From Bradyrhizobium guangdongense (GTDB taxonomy: Bacteria; Pseudomonadota; Alphaproteobacteria; Rhizobiales; Xanthobacteraceae), in assembly GCF_004114975.1 (NCBI RefSeq), contig NZ_CP030051.1, forward strand, positions 2,480,001 to 2,544,000: a stretch of DNA of 64,000 bases, read 5' to 3'. The position numbers and the translations under genes are program-made. Within the stretch, counting starts at the first letter, position 1. Each line of letters opens with the position of its first letter. The notes below the pieces were generated by a model. It worked only from the letters and a program-made list of their open reading frames with translations. It did not search any database and was not told the DNA's origin. Below, piece after piece: positions 8,725 to 19,147 of this stretch.

Positions 8725-10389
8725 CTAAGCAAGTTCTGCCGACGCGCGCTGCATGTTTGCTGACATGTCCGCGGTGACGATGCTCTGCTCTTCGACTGCG
8801 GCGGCTGTCGAGGCGATAAACTCGTTAACACCGGCGATGGCAGCCTTGATCGCCGTAAGGGAGCTCGCGACCTCGCCGGAGATGACGTTGAGCGCGCCAA
8901 TCTCGGAAGATATCGTGTCCGTCGCTTGCTTGGCTTGGTTCGCGAGATTCTTCACCTCAGAAGCTACAACCGCGAATCCGCGCCCGGCCTCGCCCGCGCG
9001 CGCGGACTCGATCGTGGCGTTGAGCGCGAGAAGGTTGATCTGGCTGGTTATGCCGGAGATCATCTCCACAATGCCGCTCATGGCCTCCGCGGCTGCGGTC
9101 AGCTTCTGGGCCTGCCCATCGGCGGATTCTACCCGGTTGGTCGCGACCTTGGACGTCTCCCGGGACTTTGCCATCGTCTCGGAGATCTCACGGATCGATG
9201 CGCTCATCTCTTCGCTGCCGGCCGCGACCGCCTCGATTAGTCCGCGTGCATTGTCCGCCTTTTTACGGCCGATGACTTGCGCGGTGACGTCGGTGGCGTA
9301 CTTCACAACCTTGTAAGGCTTGCCATTGAGATCGAAGATCGGGTTGTAGGACGCCTGGATCCAGATCTCGCGACCGCCCTTGGCGATGCGCTTGTATTCG
9401 GCAGCCTGGAATTCACCGCGGTTGAGAGTTTCCCAGAACTGACGATAGCCCGGCGTGTTCTTCTCGCTCGGCTCGACGAACATGGAATGGTGCTGGCCTC
9501 GGATCTCTGCCAGCGAATAACCCATCGCTCGTAGAAAATTCTCGTTGGCGGTGCGGATCGTGCCGTCCATGTTGAACTCGATTACCGCCTGCGACTTCTG
9601 GATGGCGGTGAGCTGGCCGTCACTGTCGGCCGCCTTCATCTTCTGCGTGGTGACGTCAGTTGCGAATTTTACCACCTTGAACGGCTTGCCGTTCTCGTCG
9701 AGGATCGGATTGTAGGTCGCAAGGATCCAGATCTCCTTGCCGCCCTTGCCCAGCCGCTTGTATTCGGCGGCTTCGAACTCGCCGCGGTTCAGCTTGGCCC
9801 AAAACGCGGCATAGGCCGCACTCGCGCGGTCCTCGGGCGTTACGAACAGGCTGTGATGCTTGCCCTTGATCTCGTCGAGCGAGTAGCCCATCGCATTCAG
9901 GAAGTTCTCGTTGGCGCTGATGATGGTGCCGTCCATCTGGAATTCGATCACGGCCTGGGCGCGGTTCACCGCGGCGATCTTGCCGGCATCCTCCATAGTC
10001 TTGATCTTGTACGCCGTGATGTCGGTGGCGAACTTGATAAAGCTGACCACCTTTCCGTTCTCATCGCGCAAGGGCGCGTAGGAGGCGTGAATCCAGAGTT
10101 CCTTGCCTCCCTTTCCGAAACGCTTGTATTGCGTGGTCTGGAACTCCCCGCGGTTCAGGCTGGCCCAGAAGTCGCGATAGCGGACGCTGTCGCGCTCGGC
10201 CGGGCTGACGAAGATGCTGTGGTGCTTGCCCTTGATCTCTTCAAGCGTGTAGCCGCTCATCTTGAGCAAATTTTCATTGGCATCGAGGATGGTGCCGTCG
10301 AGGTCGAATTCGATCACGGCCTGCGACTGATCCAGCGCCTCGACCTCCGCGATTGCGTGTCTGACTTTCTTGCTTTGAAAATTGAACAC
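8725..10389 (-). CDS. Methyl-accepting chemotaxis protein with three tandem PAS domains, no transmembrane segment
   Basis: A cytoplasmic chemoreceptor of about 554 residues. Three PAS-PAC units repeat at a 122-residue period; each opens with AVIEF-x2-DGTI and ends with KFATDIT or KYATDVT. The MCP signalling hairpin follows, with the tip [20 protein letters not shown] and [15 protein letters not shown]. The start is taken as GTG 10389 ([20 protein letters not shown]), six bases after GGAG; upstream codons look non-coding. No membrane helix is present, so it senses an internal signal, perhaps redox or a PAS cofactor, and feeds a CheA/CheW array. No che genes lie nearby. Confidence 0.9.
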   Translation of the reverse strand: MFNFQSKKVRHAIAEVEALDQSQAVIEFDLDGTILDANENLLKMSGYTLEEIKGKHHSIFVSPAERDSVRYRDFWASLNRGEFQTTQYKRFGKGGKELWIHASYAPLRDENGKVVSFIKFATDITAYKIKTMEDAGKIAAVNRAQAVIEFQMDGTIISANENFLNAMGYSLDEIKGKHHSLFVTPEDRASAAYAAFWAKLNRGEFEAAEYKRLGKGGKEIWILATYNPILDENGKPFKVVKFATDVTTQKMKAADSDGQLTAIQKSQAVIEFNMDGTIRTANENFLRAMGYSLAEIRGQHHSMFVEPSEKNTPGYRQFWETLNRGEFQAAEYKRIAKGGREIWIQASYNPIFDLNGKPYKVVKYATDVTAQVIGRKKADNARGLIEAVAAGSEEMSASIREISETMAKSRETSKVATNRVESADGQAQKLTAAAEAMSGIVEMISGITSQINLLALNATIESARAGEAGRGFAVVASEVKNLANQAKQATDTISSEIGALNVISGEVASSLTAIKAAIAGVNEFIASTAAAVEEQSIVTADMSANMQRASAELA

Positions 10390-10855
10390 TGCGGCTCCGC
10401 ACGTGGGTTTGCAATTGCGAGGACAGTCGCTCCCCTGCCTAAAAAAATTGCACGTTCTTGTTGACCAATCGTAAACCCTGCAACACCCCAAGCTTGCCCA
10501 GGCTCACAACGTGGTATCTTCGCCGTTTGCAATTAAAGATATTTCCAGAGTGTATGCACGTTAGATTGCGTACGAGCCCGTATTTGTACGGGAGTATCCA
10601 AGCCGGTGCACAGACTGAAGAAGGAGATTATCGCTCCTCTACGCCCGAGGACCACAGCCGTGGTGCGGGGGAGCGTGACTAATCCTCTCTCGGTCTCAGT
10701 ACACGTGTCTGAAAACCGCGCCTCTCAGCTGCCGCTTACGTCGCTCTGACATTGTGCTGATATTGCTGTTCAACTCCGTAGAAGCCACGGATGCCATAGG
10801 AGCTACGAGGGCTTAGAATCGTGCAGACGAATCGTGACTAGCACAGACAGTCCTA
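10390..10855. other. Intergenic region, no gene supported
   Basis: This stretch presumably holds the promoter of the reverse-strand chemoreceptor gene and sequence upstream of the small gene at 10856. It includes an A/T-rich patch around 10530-10545. I found no convincing open frame, hairpin terminator or repeat. Confidence 0.4.
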
Positions 10856-11071
10856 ATGCCTGCTTTGACAGCGCTTCAAGGAGAGCTCGAAAGAGCACTC
10901 AAAGAGCTTCAGGACCTTCGCAGAGAGCTTGGCGATCGAATAGTCGTCAGCACCTCGGAGAGCGAACATTTCGGGATCGCGGCCGGCGCAGCCAGTCGGA
11001 TGAAGGAAATCTGCAGCCGGATCGAGATGCTAACCATCCTTCTGATCGAGGCAAATGGCGGCATAAACTGA
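10856..11071 (+). CDS. Small helical protein, unknown function
   Basis: A 71-residue protein dominated by heptad-like helix (LQGELERALKELQDLRREL) followed by SRMKEICSRIEMLTILLIEA. It is probably a small coiled coil. No strong ribosome-binding site is visible. No family is recognised. Confidence 0.5.
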   Translation: MPALTALQGELERALKELQDLRRELGDRIVVSTSESEHFGIAAGAASRMKEICSRIEMLTILLIEANGGIN

Positions 11072-11308
11072 GCTTAGAGAGATCTGCACCTCTCTCCCGA
11101 CACGGTTCCAGACCGGTGGTAAGGGAAGAGCAGCAGTAGGGAAGGGTTAGGGGTTATCATTGCCGCCAAAATCGGCGGCACGCTAGTACCTGCAGAAATC
11201 GCCAGAGCCAATGAGCTGCCGGATACCGACAGCATTAGCAATCATTCCTTGAGCAAAAGCGAGGGCTGCGCGGTATGTCGGCCACCCATTAAGCTGATGG
11301 AAAGCAAA

Positions 11309-11326
11309 GCATGATGACCATCATGC
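11309..11326. promoter_or_regulatory. Perfect palindrome upstream of diguanylate cyclase gene
   Basis: GCATGATG-AC-CATCATGC is an 8-bp perfect inverted repeat with a two-base centre, ending 26 bp before the GTG start at 11353. Its size and position suit a dimeric repressor site overlapping the promoter or leader. No matching regulator is evident next door. Confidence 0.45.
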
Positions 11327-11352
11327 CTAAGTGACTACCATGCCTACGACAA

Positions 11353-13293
11353 GTGAGCGTTGGAATGCCGGGGTCTTCGTTTCAGCGGCAATTGCACAGG
11401 AACCCGCGGATGGTCGTCGGGACCTTCCTGGTGCTTATGATTGCCTGCGTGATCGGACTGGTGGCATGGAAAGCCTCATATGCCCGGGAAGCGGCCCTTA
11501 GGCAGTCAGCAGATAGCCAAAAGAACCTAACACGCTCGCTTGCCCAGCATGCAGCCAGCACATTCAAAGCACCAGACGTGGCGCTTGCTGGTATGGCCGA
11601 CTTACTAAAGTACCAAAACCCTCAAAAAGTGCGTTTCGACGCCTACTTGCGGGAGATGACGCAGGCCATGCCACAACTCCGCTTTATCGCCGTATTCGAC
11701 AGCGCTGGGAGCTGGCGCTATTCGTCAGTTGAGGAGCGACCCGAGTACAGTAACGCTGACCGTCCGTACTTCGCCTACCACCGCGACAACTCCGACACGA
11801 AGTTGCTCGTCAGTGGCCCTGTTACCTCCAGGCTCACAGGACTCCCAACCATAATTCTGTCTAGGCGCATTAGCACTCCCTCGGGGCAGTTTGCCGGGGT
11901 GATCGTGGCGGCCATCGACTGCCAGTTCTTCACTTCATTCTTCGGCTCATTCAACTTGGGTACCCAAGGCGGAATCAGCATCTTGAAGAGCGATGGCACT
12001 CTGTTGGCGCGCTGGCCGGCGGTTGAGAGTATCCGGACAATTGGCGATACGTCCCTCTTCCAACAACGAATAGGCGAAAGCGCCTCCGGATTCTACAGGA
12101 TCACTTCGCCCTTCGATGGCCTGATCAAGTACGTTGCTTATGAGCAGACCCCAAACTACCCATTGGTCGTCACCGTGGCCCAGTCCGAGGGTGACGTTTT
12201 GGAGGGCTGGCGCACTGATCTCGCCTCTGACGCCCTGATTGCTGGGTTGCTCCTGGCGCTGGTCATTGGAGTTGCATGCCTGCTGAACGCCCAATTCCGT
12301 TTCGGCGCGCGTGTCGAACGCACCTTGCAAGAACGAGAGGCTCGTTTCCGGCTGCTCGCTGACAATATTGCCGACATCGTGATCGTTATGGATAAAAAGG
12401 GATATATCCGCTACGTGTCGCCTTCGGTGGTTACCGTGCTGGATACCTCTGAAGACGCCTTTCTGGGCAAATTGTGCCTCGATGTCGTCCACGAAGATGA
12501 TCGCGACAGAGTGATTAACGCGAGTAGGCAGTTGAAGGAAGCTGCAGCTTCTCCTTCCGTGCGCTTCCGAATGCGGCGCGCGTCAGGTTCTATCGCGTGG
12601 TTGGAGGCTCACTTCAGGATAGCAGAGCGTTTCTCTTCAGCCGATGCGGAGATTGTGGGCGTCCTCAGAGATGTCACGAAGCAGAAGGAGATGGAAGACG
12701 AATTGTCCAAGGCCAACTTGAAGTTGGCCCAGCTCGCAATGACGGACGGGCTAACCAAACTGGCAAACCGGCGTAGCTTCGATGCATTCTTGCGAGATGC
12801 CTACGCCGCGCATGATGTACTCTCGGTTCTTCTTATCGACATCGACCACTTCAAAGAATTTAACGACGGTTTGGGCCATCCAGCAGGTGATGCATGCCTG
12901 CAACAGGTTGCTGAAGTGATTGGCCGCGCAACGGCAAATACGGGAGGCTTCTCGGCGCGCTATGGTGGAGAGGAGTTCGCCGTCATCCTTCCCGGGGTCC
13001 CTGAGGAGAAAGCAGCGAGGGTCGCGGACGCCATTCGGCTGTTGGTTCAGCGTCTGAAGATCCGTCACCCTCGATCACCAGCTTCTCGCGTGGCTGTTAG
13101 TGTCGGCGTGGCACAAAAGAACCATGCCACATCCGATGAATTCACTTTGATCCGCGACGCTGACATCGCTCTTTACCATGCCAAGAAGCGAGGCAGGAAC
13201 TGTACGGTGGTCAGTTCGACAACCACCAATCGCGTTGCCGACGCGCCGGACCTTGCACCGTCTCTGGGCAGTCTGCACAGGATGAGAGAGTGA
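11353..13293 (+). CDS. Membrane diguanylate cyclase: dCache sensor, PAS and GGDEF domains
   Basis: A 646-residue protein. In order: a TM helix (about 20-40), a periplasmic dCache-type sensor (about 45-285, with WRYSSVEERPEYSNADRPYF), a second TM (about 293-312), a PAS/PAC domain (about 325-445) and a GGDEF domain. The active-site signature is GGEEF at 538-542, so it should make c-di-GMP from GTP. The position of the RxxD inhibitory I-site does not match (RATA near 528), so product inhibition is probably absent. GTG 11353 and ATG 11365 are possible starts. Its stop overlaps the start of the PilZ gene. Confidence 0.9.
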   Translation: MSVGMPGSSFQRQLHRNPRMVVGTFLVLMIACVIGLVAWKASYAREAALRQSADSQKNLTRSLAQHAASTFKAPDVALAGMADLLKYQNPQKVRFDAYLREMTQAMPQLRFIAVFDSAGSWRYSSVEERPEYSNADRPYFAYHRDNSDTKLLVSGPVTSRLTGLPTIILSRRISTPSGQFAGVIVAAIDCQFFTSFFGSFNLGTQGGISILKSDGTLLARWPAVESIRTIGDTSLFQQRIGESASGFYRITSPFDGLIKYVAYEQTPNYPLVVTVAQSEGDVLEGWRTDLASDALIAGLLLALVIGVACLLNAQFRFGARVERTLQEREARFRLLADNIADIVIVMDKKGYIRYVSPSVVTVLDTSEDAFLGKLCLDVVHEDDRDRVINASRQLKEAAASPSVRFRMRRASGSIAWLEAHFRIAERFSSADAEIVGVLRDVTKQKEMEDELSKANLKLAQLAMTDGLTKLANRRSFDAFLRDAYAAHDVLSVLLIDIDHFKEFNDGLGHPAGDACLQQVAEVIGRATANTGGFSARYGGEEFAVILPGVPEEKAARVADAIRLLVQRLKIRHPRSPASRVAVSVGVAQKNHATSDEFTLIRDADIALYHAKKRGRNCTVVSSTTTNRVADAPDLAPSLGSLHRMRE

Positions 13294-13595
13294 TACCGAA
13301 CAAGCGAGGAGCACGGCGAGTCCCATTCGCCCGTCCCTTCACCGCCAACATCATGGCGATTGATGGCACTTGGCGGCGCGGCTGCACTGTCAAAGACGTA
13401 TCTGATACGGGGGCGAGGCTCATTGTTGACGCCTCAGATCACGGTTTGCCTCTTAAAGAGTTCTTTCTTGTGCTTTCCGCGACCGGACTGGCGTACCGGC
13501 GATGTGAGGTGGCCTGGGTGAACGGTGCAGAAGTCGGCGTGACGTTTCTGAAACAGGCCAACCTAAGACTCAATCGAGCTTCGGTTCCACACTAG
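13290..13595 (+). CDS. PilZ-domain protein
   Basis: A 101-residue single-domain PilZ protein with the c-di-GMP-binding RxxxR (RRVPFAR, near residue 10) and D-x-S-x-x-G (DVSDTGA). The GTG start at 13290 overlaps the cyclase stop in a GTGA arrangement, which implies translational coupling. Source and receptor of the second messenger would thus be made in fixed ratio. It is probably a direct output of the upstream cyclase. Confidence 0.85.
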   Translation: MIPNKRGARRVPFARPFTANIMAIDGTWRRGCTVKDVSDTGARLIVDASDHGLPLKEFFLVLSATGLAYRRCEVAWVNGAEVGVTFLKQANLRLNRASVPH

Positions 13596-13784
13596 TGTAC
13601 CTGCCAATCGAACGCCCGATTAGCGAACCAGGCATTTGTCTTGCTCCGCAAACGAACGAGTTCGGCTTCAGCTAACGCAAGCTCGATCGAGCTCTGTTGC
13701 TCCGGGTTGCGAACACGCAGCTTATGTCGCCTTCTGGCCCGAAGCCCTCTGTGAGGGCAGGGCACGTCTGCTCTGCCCCCGAAG

Positions 13785-14414
13785 TCAGACGTCGACTTGT
13801 TCTGCTATCGCGAGCGCATCGTCTACCTCGATGCCAAGATATCGAACGGTGCTCTCGATGTTCGTATGCCCCAAAAGAAGCTGTACGGCTCGCAGGTTGC
13901 CGGTTCGGCGGTAGATCAAGGTCGCCTTAGTCCGTCGAAGGGAATGCGTTCCGAACAGATGAGGGTCTAATCCGATGTCGGAGAGCCAGCGGGATAGGAG
14001 GCGGGCATACTGGCGGGTCGTCATATGTCCACCCAATCGCCGGCCTGTGAACAGGTATTCTCCTGGCTTCTTGCAGCTGATACGCAGGTAATCGTCGATT
14101 GCCTGCCGGGTTGATTCCGTCAGCTCAAATTTTACCGGCCGACCGGCCTTCTTTTGTCGGACGGTGGCGCGGTCGGCCGAATATCCGCCCGGCGCAAGAT
14201 CATCAACTTTCAAGGCTACAACGTCGCAGCCGCGCAGCTTGCTATCGATGGCGACGTTGAAAATTGCCAAATCGCGGGTTCGGCCTTCGACCTGGAGCTT
14301 TGTTCGGATTGACCAGACGTGCTTGGGACGGAGCGGCGGCTTTGCGCCCATGATCTTGCCCTTGTTCCAAGGAGCGTGTTTCGAGACGACAGGGATGGTT
14401 GGGACGTTGGTCAT
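13785..14414 (-). CDS. Tyrosine recombinase / integrase, catalytic domain only
   Basis: A 209-residue protein carrying the full tyrosine recombinase active site: Arg61 (SKLRGCD), a Lys near 88-90, His157-x-x-Arg160 (THSLRRTKA), His183 (LLGHTNIEST) and Tyr192 (VRYLGIEVDD). It lacks the SAM-like core-binding domain of full-length integrases, as is usual for a short rhizobial family. GAGGAGG lies just before ATG 14414. It may be what is left of an integrated element, but I could not identify an att site or a tRNA. Confidence 0.88.
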   Translation of the reverse strand: MTNVPTIPVVSKHAPWNKGKIMGAKPPLRPKHVWSIRTKLQVEGRTRDLAIFNVAIDSKLRGCDVVALKVDDLAPGGYSADRATVRQKKAGRPVKFELTESTRQAIDDYLRISCKKPGEYLFTGRRLGGHMTTRQYARLLSRWLSDIGLDPHLFGTHSLRRTKATLIYRRTGNLRAVQLLLGHTNIESTVRYLGIEVDDALAIAEQVDV

Positions 14415-14577
14415 AATTGACCTCCTCAGCTATAGTGAGGCTGGTCATTTTCAGCCCGCACGCCTTCCAAACCCGCGTCCGGTTTGAGACGATTGGAGAC
14501 GTACTTGGGTCCAATTTGAGCGAAGCGAGGCCCGCCTTTGACCCCAAGCCGACATCAGTGGAGTGAAGCCGTCACTG

Positions 14578-15441
14578 TCAATCGGCTTGCAAATTTGACC
14601 CCTCATCGGCGTCCAATTTTGACCCCTTTGTGCGGCGGGGTTTGCTGGTAGCGCTCGTCTCGTCGGAGCTGGCCGGGATAGCGGAGGCGAGACGAGCGCG
14701 GGTGGCGTGATCGTCGTCTCTGCTTTTGAACCGCCAGCTATCGTTGCCGGTCTCGACGATGTCGCAGTGATGGGTCAACCGATCGAGCAGCGCGGTGGTC
14801 ATCTTGGCGTCGCCGAAGACGCTCGGCCATTCGCCGAAGGCGAGATTGGTGGTTACGATGACGGAGGCGCGTTCGTAGAGGCGGCTGACGAGGTGGAAGA
14901 GAAGCTGGCCGCCAGACTGGGCGAAGGGCAAATAGCCGAGTTCATCCAGCACGATGAAGTCCATCCGGGTCAGATGCTCGGCGAGCCGTCCTTGCCGTCC
15001 GTTGCGGGTCTCGGTCTCGAGGCGATTGACGAGGTCGACGACGTTGAAGAAGCGGCCGCGGGCGCCGGATCGGATGCAGCTTCTGGCGATGGCAATAGCC
15101 AGGTGGGTTTTGCCTGTGCCGGTGCCGCCGACCAGCACGACGTTGCGTTGTTGGGCGATGAAGCCGCCGCCAGCGAGATCATTGACGAGAGTTTGATTGA
15201 TCGGCGTGCCATCGAACTGGAAGTCGGCGATGTCCTTTGCAAGCGGCAGCTTGGCAATGGTGAGCTGGTATTTGATCGAGCGGGCCTGCTTCTCGTTGAT
15301 CTCGGCGTTGAGCAGGTCGCCGACAATGCGCTGGGGTTCGTGCTGTCGCTTGACGGCAGTTGCCATGATCTCGTCGAAGGCAGCCTTCATGCCGTAGAGC
15401 TTGAGTTCGCCCATGAGGTCGAAGATTTGGGTTCGTTCCAT
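14578..15441 (-). CDS. istB: IS21-family helper ATPase IstB
   Basis: A 287-residue AAA+/DnaC-like ATPase that acts with IstA during IS21 transposition. It has an N-terminal helical domain, Walker A ([12 protein letters not shown], near residue 105-113) and Walker B ([12 protein letters not shown]). Its ATG at 15441 overlaps the istA stop by one base (TGATG). The C-terminal tail after RFKSRDDD runs through the subterminal repeats, and the stop codon lies inside the terminal repeat. Confidence 0.95.
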   Translation of the reverse strand: MERTQIFDLMGELKLYGMKAAFDEIMATAVKRQHEPQRIVGDLLNAEINEKQARSIKYQLTIAKLPLAKDIADFQFDGTPINQTLVNDLAGGGFIAQQRNVVLVGGTGTGKTHLAIAIARSCIRSGARGRFFNVVDLVNRLETETRNGRQGRLAEHLTRMDFIVLDELGYLPFAQSGGQLLFHLVSRLYERASVIVTTNLAFGEWPSVFGDAKMTTALLDRLTHHCDIVETGNDSWRFKSRDDDHATRARLASAIPASSDETSATSKPRRTKGSKLDADEGSNLQAD

Positions 15442-16940
15442 CAGATGGTCCTCCGGAGGTTATCGTAGCGGGCACAATCGGCGATCGGTGCATGACGGAG
15501 CGTCAGTGCGGCCGGCGTCATGATGTTGGCCGGTGGGGCGGGTTCACGTTGACGGGCCAGGATATTGAGCACGACATCGGCGGAATGGACGCCATGACCG
15601 AGCGCTTCGGCACAGGCCGCTTCCACCGCGGGCAGACCGTCAGTCAGCACCGCGTTGAGGATGTCGACCATCTGCCGATTGCCATCGTCGGTGCTGGCAA
15701 GCTTGCGCCGGATCCGCTCGATCGCGGCCGGCAGCACCCAGTCTTTGAAGGGAGCACCGTTGCGCAAGGCGCCGGGTTTGCGGGCGAGTACCGGCACATA
15801 ATGCCAGGGATCGTAGACGGTATCGCCGCGGCCAAAGGATCGCGGGTGCTCGGCAACGATGCGTCCATCCTGACGGATCACGATGCGATCGGCATAGGCT
15901 TGAACTTCGACCGGTCGTCCGACTGCGCTGGCTGCGACCGAGTACTTGTTGTTGTCGAAGCGCACCAGGCAAGTCTTCGAGACCGATGCCGTCACCGCGT
16001 GGAAGCCGTCGAAGCGGCCGGCATAGGGAACAAGCTTGGGGCGTTCGGCTTCGAACACGTCCCAGATTGTCTGATCGACCAGCTCTGGATGGCGATGAGC
16101 CTTGGCGTAGGCGATGCATTTGTCCAGCAGCCAGGCGTTTAACTCGTCGAGGTTTTTGAACCGCAGCCGCGGCGTGAAGAAGCGTTCCCTGACCAGCCCG
16201 ACCTGGTTCTCGACCTGCCCCTTCTCCCAGCCCGACGCTGGCGTGCAGGCGACCGGATCGACCAGATAGTGGCTGCACATCTGCAGGAAGCGGCGATTGT
16301 AGAGACGCCCTTTACCGACGAAGATCGTCTCTACAGCGGTCTTCATGTTGTCGTAGATGCCGCGGGTGCAGGTGCCTTTGAACAGGGCGAACGCCCGGTC
16401 GTGGGCGTCAAACACCATCTCCTGCGTCTCCCGCGGATAGGCCCGCACGAACAGCATGCGACTGTGACAGAGCCGAACATGGGCGGCCTTCACCATCACC
16501 GTGGTGCCGCTCAGCAGGACGACCTCGTGGCTCCAGTCGAACTGATAGGCTTCGCCTGGGGCAAAACTCAGCGGGACATAAGCGGCTGCGGTCGATTGCC
16601 CGCGTTCCTTGCTCCAGCGCCTGGCGTAACGCCGCACCGCATCGTAACCGCCGTCGTAGCCGCGGCCGCGCAGCTCCTCGAAGATCCGGATCAACGTCAG
16701 CTGTTCACGAGCCGATTTAGCCGCGTTCGCCGCCAGCAAACCTTCAAGCTCTACTGCCCATCGTCCCAGCTTTGGTCGCGGCTGCACCTGCCGCTCGTAC
16801 TCGAAGGAGGTCTCTCCCGACCTCAGCACCTTCCGAACCGTGTTCCGCGAGACCTTCAGATCGCGGGCGATCTCCTTGATCGTCTTGCCCTTGATGAAGT
16901 GCTCGCGCCGAATCCGCGCAATCGTCTCCACGATCAGCAT
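15441..16940 (-). CDS. istA: IS21-family transposase IstA
   Basis: A 499-residue transposase with an N-terminal helix-turn-helix ([20 protein letters not shown]) and a DDE integrase core: first Asp in [10 protein letters not shown], second in [10 protein letters not shown], Glu in [13 protein letters not shown]-terminal beta-rich Mu-type domain follows. The full length and all catalytic residues are present, so it appears functional. It is transcribed with istB. Confidence 0.95.
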   Translation of the reverse strand: MLIVETIARIRREHFIKGKTIKEIARDLKVSRNTVRKVLRSGETSFEYERQVQPRPKLGRWAVELEGLLAANAAKSAREQLTLIRIFEELRGRGYDGGYDAVRRYARRWSKERGQSTAAAYVPLSFAPGEAYQFDWSHEVVLLSGTTVMVKAAHVRLCHSRMLFVRAYPRETQEMVFDAHDRAFALFKGTCTRGIYDNMKTAVETIFVGKGRLYNRRFLQMCSHYLVDPVACTPASGWEKGQVENQVGLVRERFFTPRLRFKNLDELNAWLLDKCIAYAKAHRHPELVDQTIWDVFEAERPKLVPYAGRFDGFHAVTASVSKTCLVRFDNNKYSVAASAVGRPVEVQAYADRIVIRQDGRIVAEHPRSFGRGDTVYDPWHYVPVLARKPGALRNGAPFKDWVLPAAIERIRRKLASTDDGNRQMVDILNAVLTDGLPAVEAACAEALGHGVHSADVVLNILARQREPAPPANIMTPAALTLRHAPIADCARYDNLRRTI

Positions 16941-17023
16941 CCCCGACCACCTGCTTCATTCCAAAGCAGGCAGCGCAACAGACCAACCTGTAGGGGGTCA
17001 ATTTTGGACGCCGATCCCCCGGC

Positions 17024-17859
17024 TTAGGGGGGCAATATTGCAGGCCGAATGACAGCCGTCACCACCAAAGATTGCTGCGGGAATGTCAGCTTGCCACCCG
17101 CGAGCATGGACTGATCTAGGCGGGATGCGGCGTAATCGGCAAGCGACTTGATCATCCGCTCACGCTCAGTCGCACCTTTTTCTCTCAAGAGCGCAGCCAT
17201 CGGAGTCGCAGTAAGTTGGAAGCGGACATAGTCCAGCATAGAGGGGAACGTGATCTGTTTTGTGACGGCGGCCACATCGACAACGTCAAAGCCTGCCTGT
17301 CTAGCCCAAGCGTCAACCTCTTGCTCATTGTAAGCGAGGTGCTCCGAACGTTTGGTTTTTGAGGCCTCTTCTCCGAGATGTTCGTCTAGTGCTTGGACAA
17401 AAGCGTGCGCCGCTGGCGTTTTCTCAATCGCGCTGTAGACGCTTAACCCCGCACGACCTCCGGGCTTGAGTACCCGGACCATTTCCCTGAGTGCCAGTGG
17501 CCGATCCGGGAAAAACTGTAATCCAAGTTGACAGAGCACGACATTAAAAGAGTTTGCATCGAAAGGCAGGTCTAGCGCGCTGCCTTCGATCCATTCGATA
17601 TCGGAAGACTTTTCCCGTGCCACCGCGAGCATAGCTGTATTGAGGTCAATGCCAACTAACCGTCCGTCATGTCCGCGCTGCTTCTCTAGCCGCGCCACAA
17701 CGCCGGTACCGCAGGCAACGTCTAGCACGCTTTCCCCTTCGCTCGGCGAGATGCGGTCGAGCGGATCATTGGCCCATACGGAATGATGGCTGGCACGAGA
17801 TAGCGTTCATAAAGCTCCGGCGCGCTGGCATCCATTTGCCAATGTTCATGGGCCGACAT
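17024..17859 (-). pseudogene. Class I SAM-dependent methyltransferase, frameshifted and with 3' end replaced by IS21 insertion
   Basis: ATG 17859 follows AGGAAGG and starts MSAHEHWQMDASAPELYER, the N-terminus of a UbiE/Methyltransf_11-like enzyme. The SAM-binding motif VLDVACGTGVVAR and VLKPGGRAGLSVYS are clear. Near 17780 one T appears lost (TATGGGCC where TATTGGGCC restores WANDPLDRISPSEGE), so the N-terminal 28 codons are out of frame with the rest. The IS21 element at 14576-17054 replaces the last codons. Without it the gene would read LVVTASLH and stop at 14555; now it reads VVTAVIRPAILPP. The substrate is unknown. Confidence 0.85.
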
Positions 17860-17876
17860 GACCTTCCTCTAATCCT

Positions 17877-18139
17877 TTGATCAAAAATGGGAAAGAAAGC
17901 ACTGCGTTGGCGACGACCACGCCGATGCTGGCTGACTTGCCCAACAACCGCAAGGGGGCAAACGACTGCTTTTGGCCCGTTGACCGAGTTGCTGGGCTCT
18001 CAGACGGTCAGCTTTTTGACCCTTCAGCGAGCTCGGCAGTCGTTCGCTTTCCCGCCGCTGTTAGGGGGGAGCGGACATCAGGCGGCCAGCTCGTTAATGA
18101 GTACACAGCCCTAAGCTAACGCTCTTTGGGGGCATTCGC
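17877..18139. other. Intergenic, no gene supported
   Basis: Open frames here have no recognisable domain or signal. The segment precedes the broken ABC substrate-binding gene and probably carried its promoter. Confidence 0.3.
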
Positions 18140-19147
18140 ATGAAACGCCGCCATTTCATCACTCTTATGGGGGGAGCGGCATTGCTTTCGCCGGCGCTGT
18201 CGCTTGGACAGCAACCGCCAAGGGTTTGGAAGATCGATTTGGCGAAGCGTCGAGCTGAGCGAGCGAAGTGGAGGCGTTCCGCGCCGTTCTTCGCGATTTC
18301 GGATATGTCGAGGGAAAGAATATCAGAATTGATTTTCAATGGGCCGAGCGAGTTGATCAAACGTTTGATCTCGCAAAGCAACTCGTCGACAGCAAGGTCG
18401 ATGTCATTTTCGCGCCTACGTCCACCCAGGTAGGGCCAGCTCGGCGCTACGGCCACCGTCCCATCGTTTTCGCTCAGCACGCAGACCGGGTGGGGCTTGG
18501 AGACGTGACGAGCCTCTCGCGGCCGGGCGGAAACATAACGGGCATGTCCATGCTTCTGACAGAAGTGTCCGTGAAGGAACTAGAGATCTTGGAGGAAATA
18601 CTTCCCGGAACCACGCGAGTCGGCTTGCTCTGGAATCCGACGACGCCTTCGCATCCGACCGCTCTTAAGGCGGTCGGTCGCGGAGCACAAACGATCGGAG
18701 TGGAGCTCGTCCCTGCTTCAGCCAGCACTGTCTCAGAAGTACAGGACAGAGTTCAAGCCATGGCGCACAATCGATGCAACGGGTTTCTAGTCGTGTCATC
18801 ACCTCTATACACCGTGCAAGCTGAGCTGGTGGCTGAACTTCAGACGAAGCATCGATTGCCTGCCATATTCGCTAATAGGGCCAACGTGAAGGCGGGCGGC
18901 CTGGTCAGCTACGGGTCCGATCTAGACGATCTCTATAGGCGTGCCGCCTTCTACATCGGCAAAATCTTCAAGGGAGCTACGCCTGCTGAATTGCCAGTGG
19001 AGCAAGCTTCGAAGTATTTTATGGTTCTCAACCTAAAGACAGCGAGGGCTCTGGGCGTTAATGTCTGCCCGACGTCGTGGCCCGCGCAGATCAAGTGATC
19101 GAACGAGTCGCCAAGCTGACTTGCATGAATGGCCCATTCCGAAGTTG
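18140..19147 (+). pseudogene. ABC transporter substrate-binding protein (ABC_sub_bind family), two lesions
   Basis: A homologue of the intact protein at 4633. It begins MKRRHFITLMGGAALLSPAL, an exported N-terminus, but after PRVWKID the frame is lost. The main body resumes in another frame at about 18268 (EAFRAVLRDFGYVEGKNI). It contains LSRPGGNITGMSMLL and YFMVLNLKTARALG. Near 19070 a further single-base shift puts the expected terminus LPDVVARADQVIE out of frame. At least one deletion and two shifts make function unlikely. Confidence 0.8.

Larger units (their letters stand above)
14576..17054 (-). mobile_element. IS21-family insertion sequence, complete, with 8-bp target duplication
   Basis: The ends are imperfect inverted repeats: TGTCAATCGGCTTGCAAA at 14576-14593 matches the complement of 17037-17054. 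Internal TTTGACCCC/GGGGTCAA subterminal repeats also match. The flanks GCCGTCAC at 14568-14575 and 17055-17062 are an exact 8-bp direct repeat, in the range known for IS21. The element carries istA and istB, both intact, and interrupts the 3' end of the methyltransferase gene. Confidence 0.93.

Noticed and set aside
13596-14575. An integrative element boundary near the tyrosine recombinase
   Set aside because: No tRNA end or direct att-like repeat was seen on either side, and the nearby IS21 repeats belong to a separate event.
14707-15468. A 253-codon forward frame
   Set aside because: It is antisense to istB, which has clear Walker motifs.
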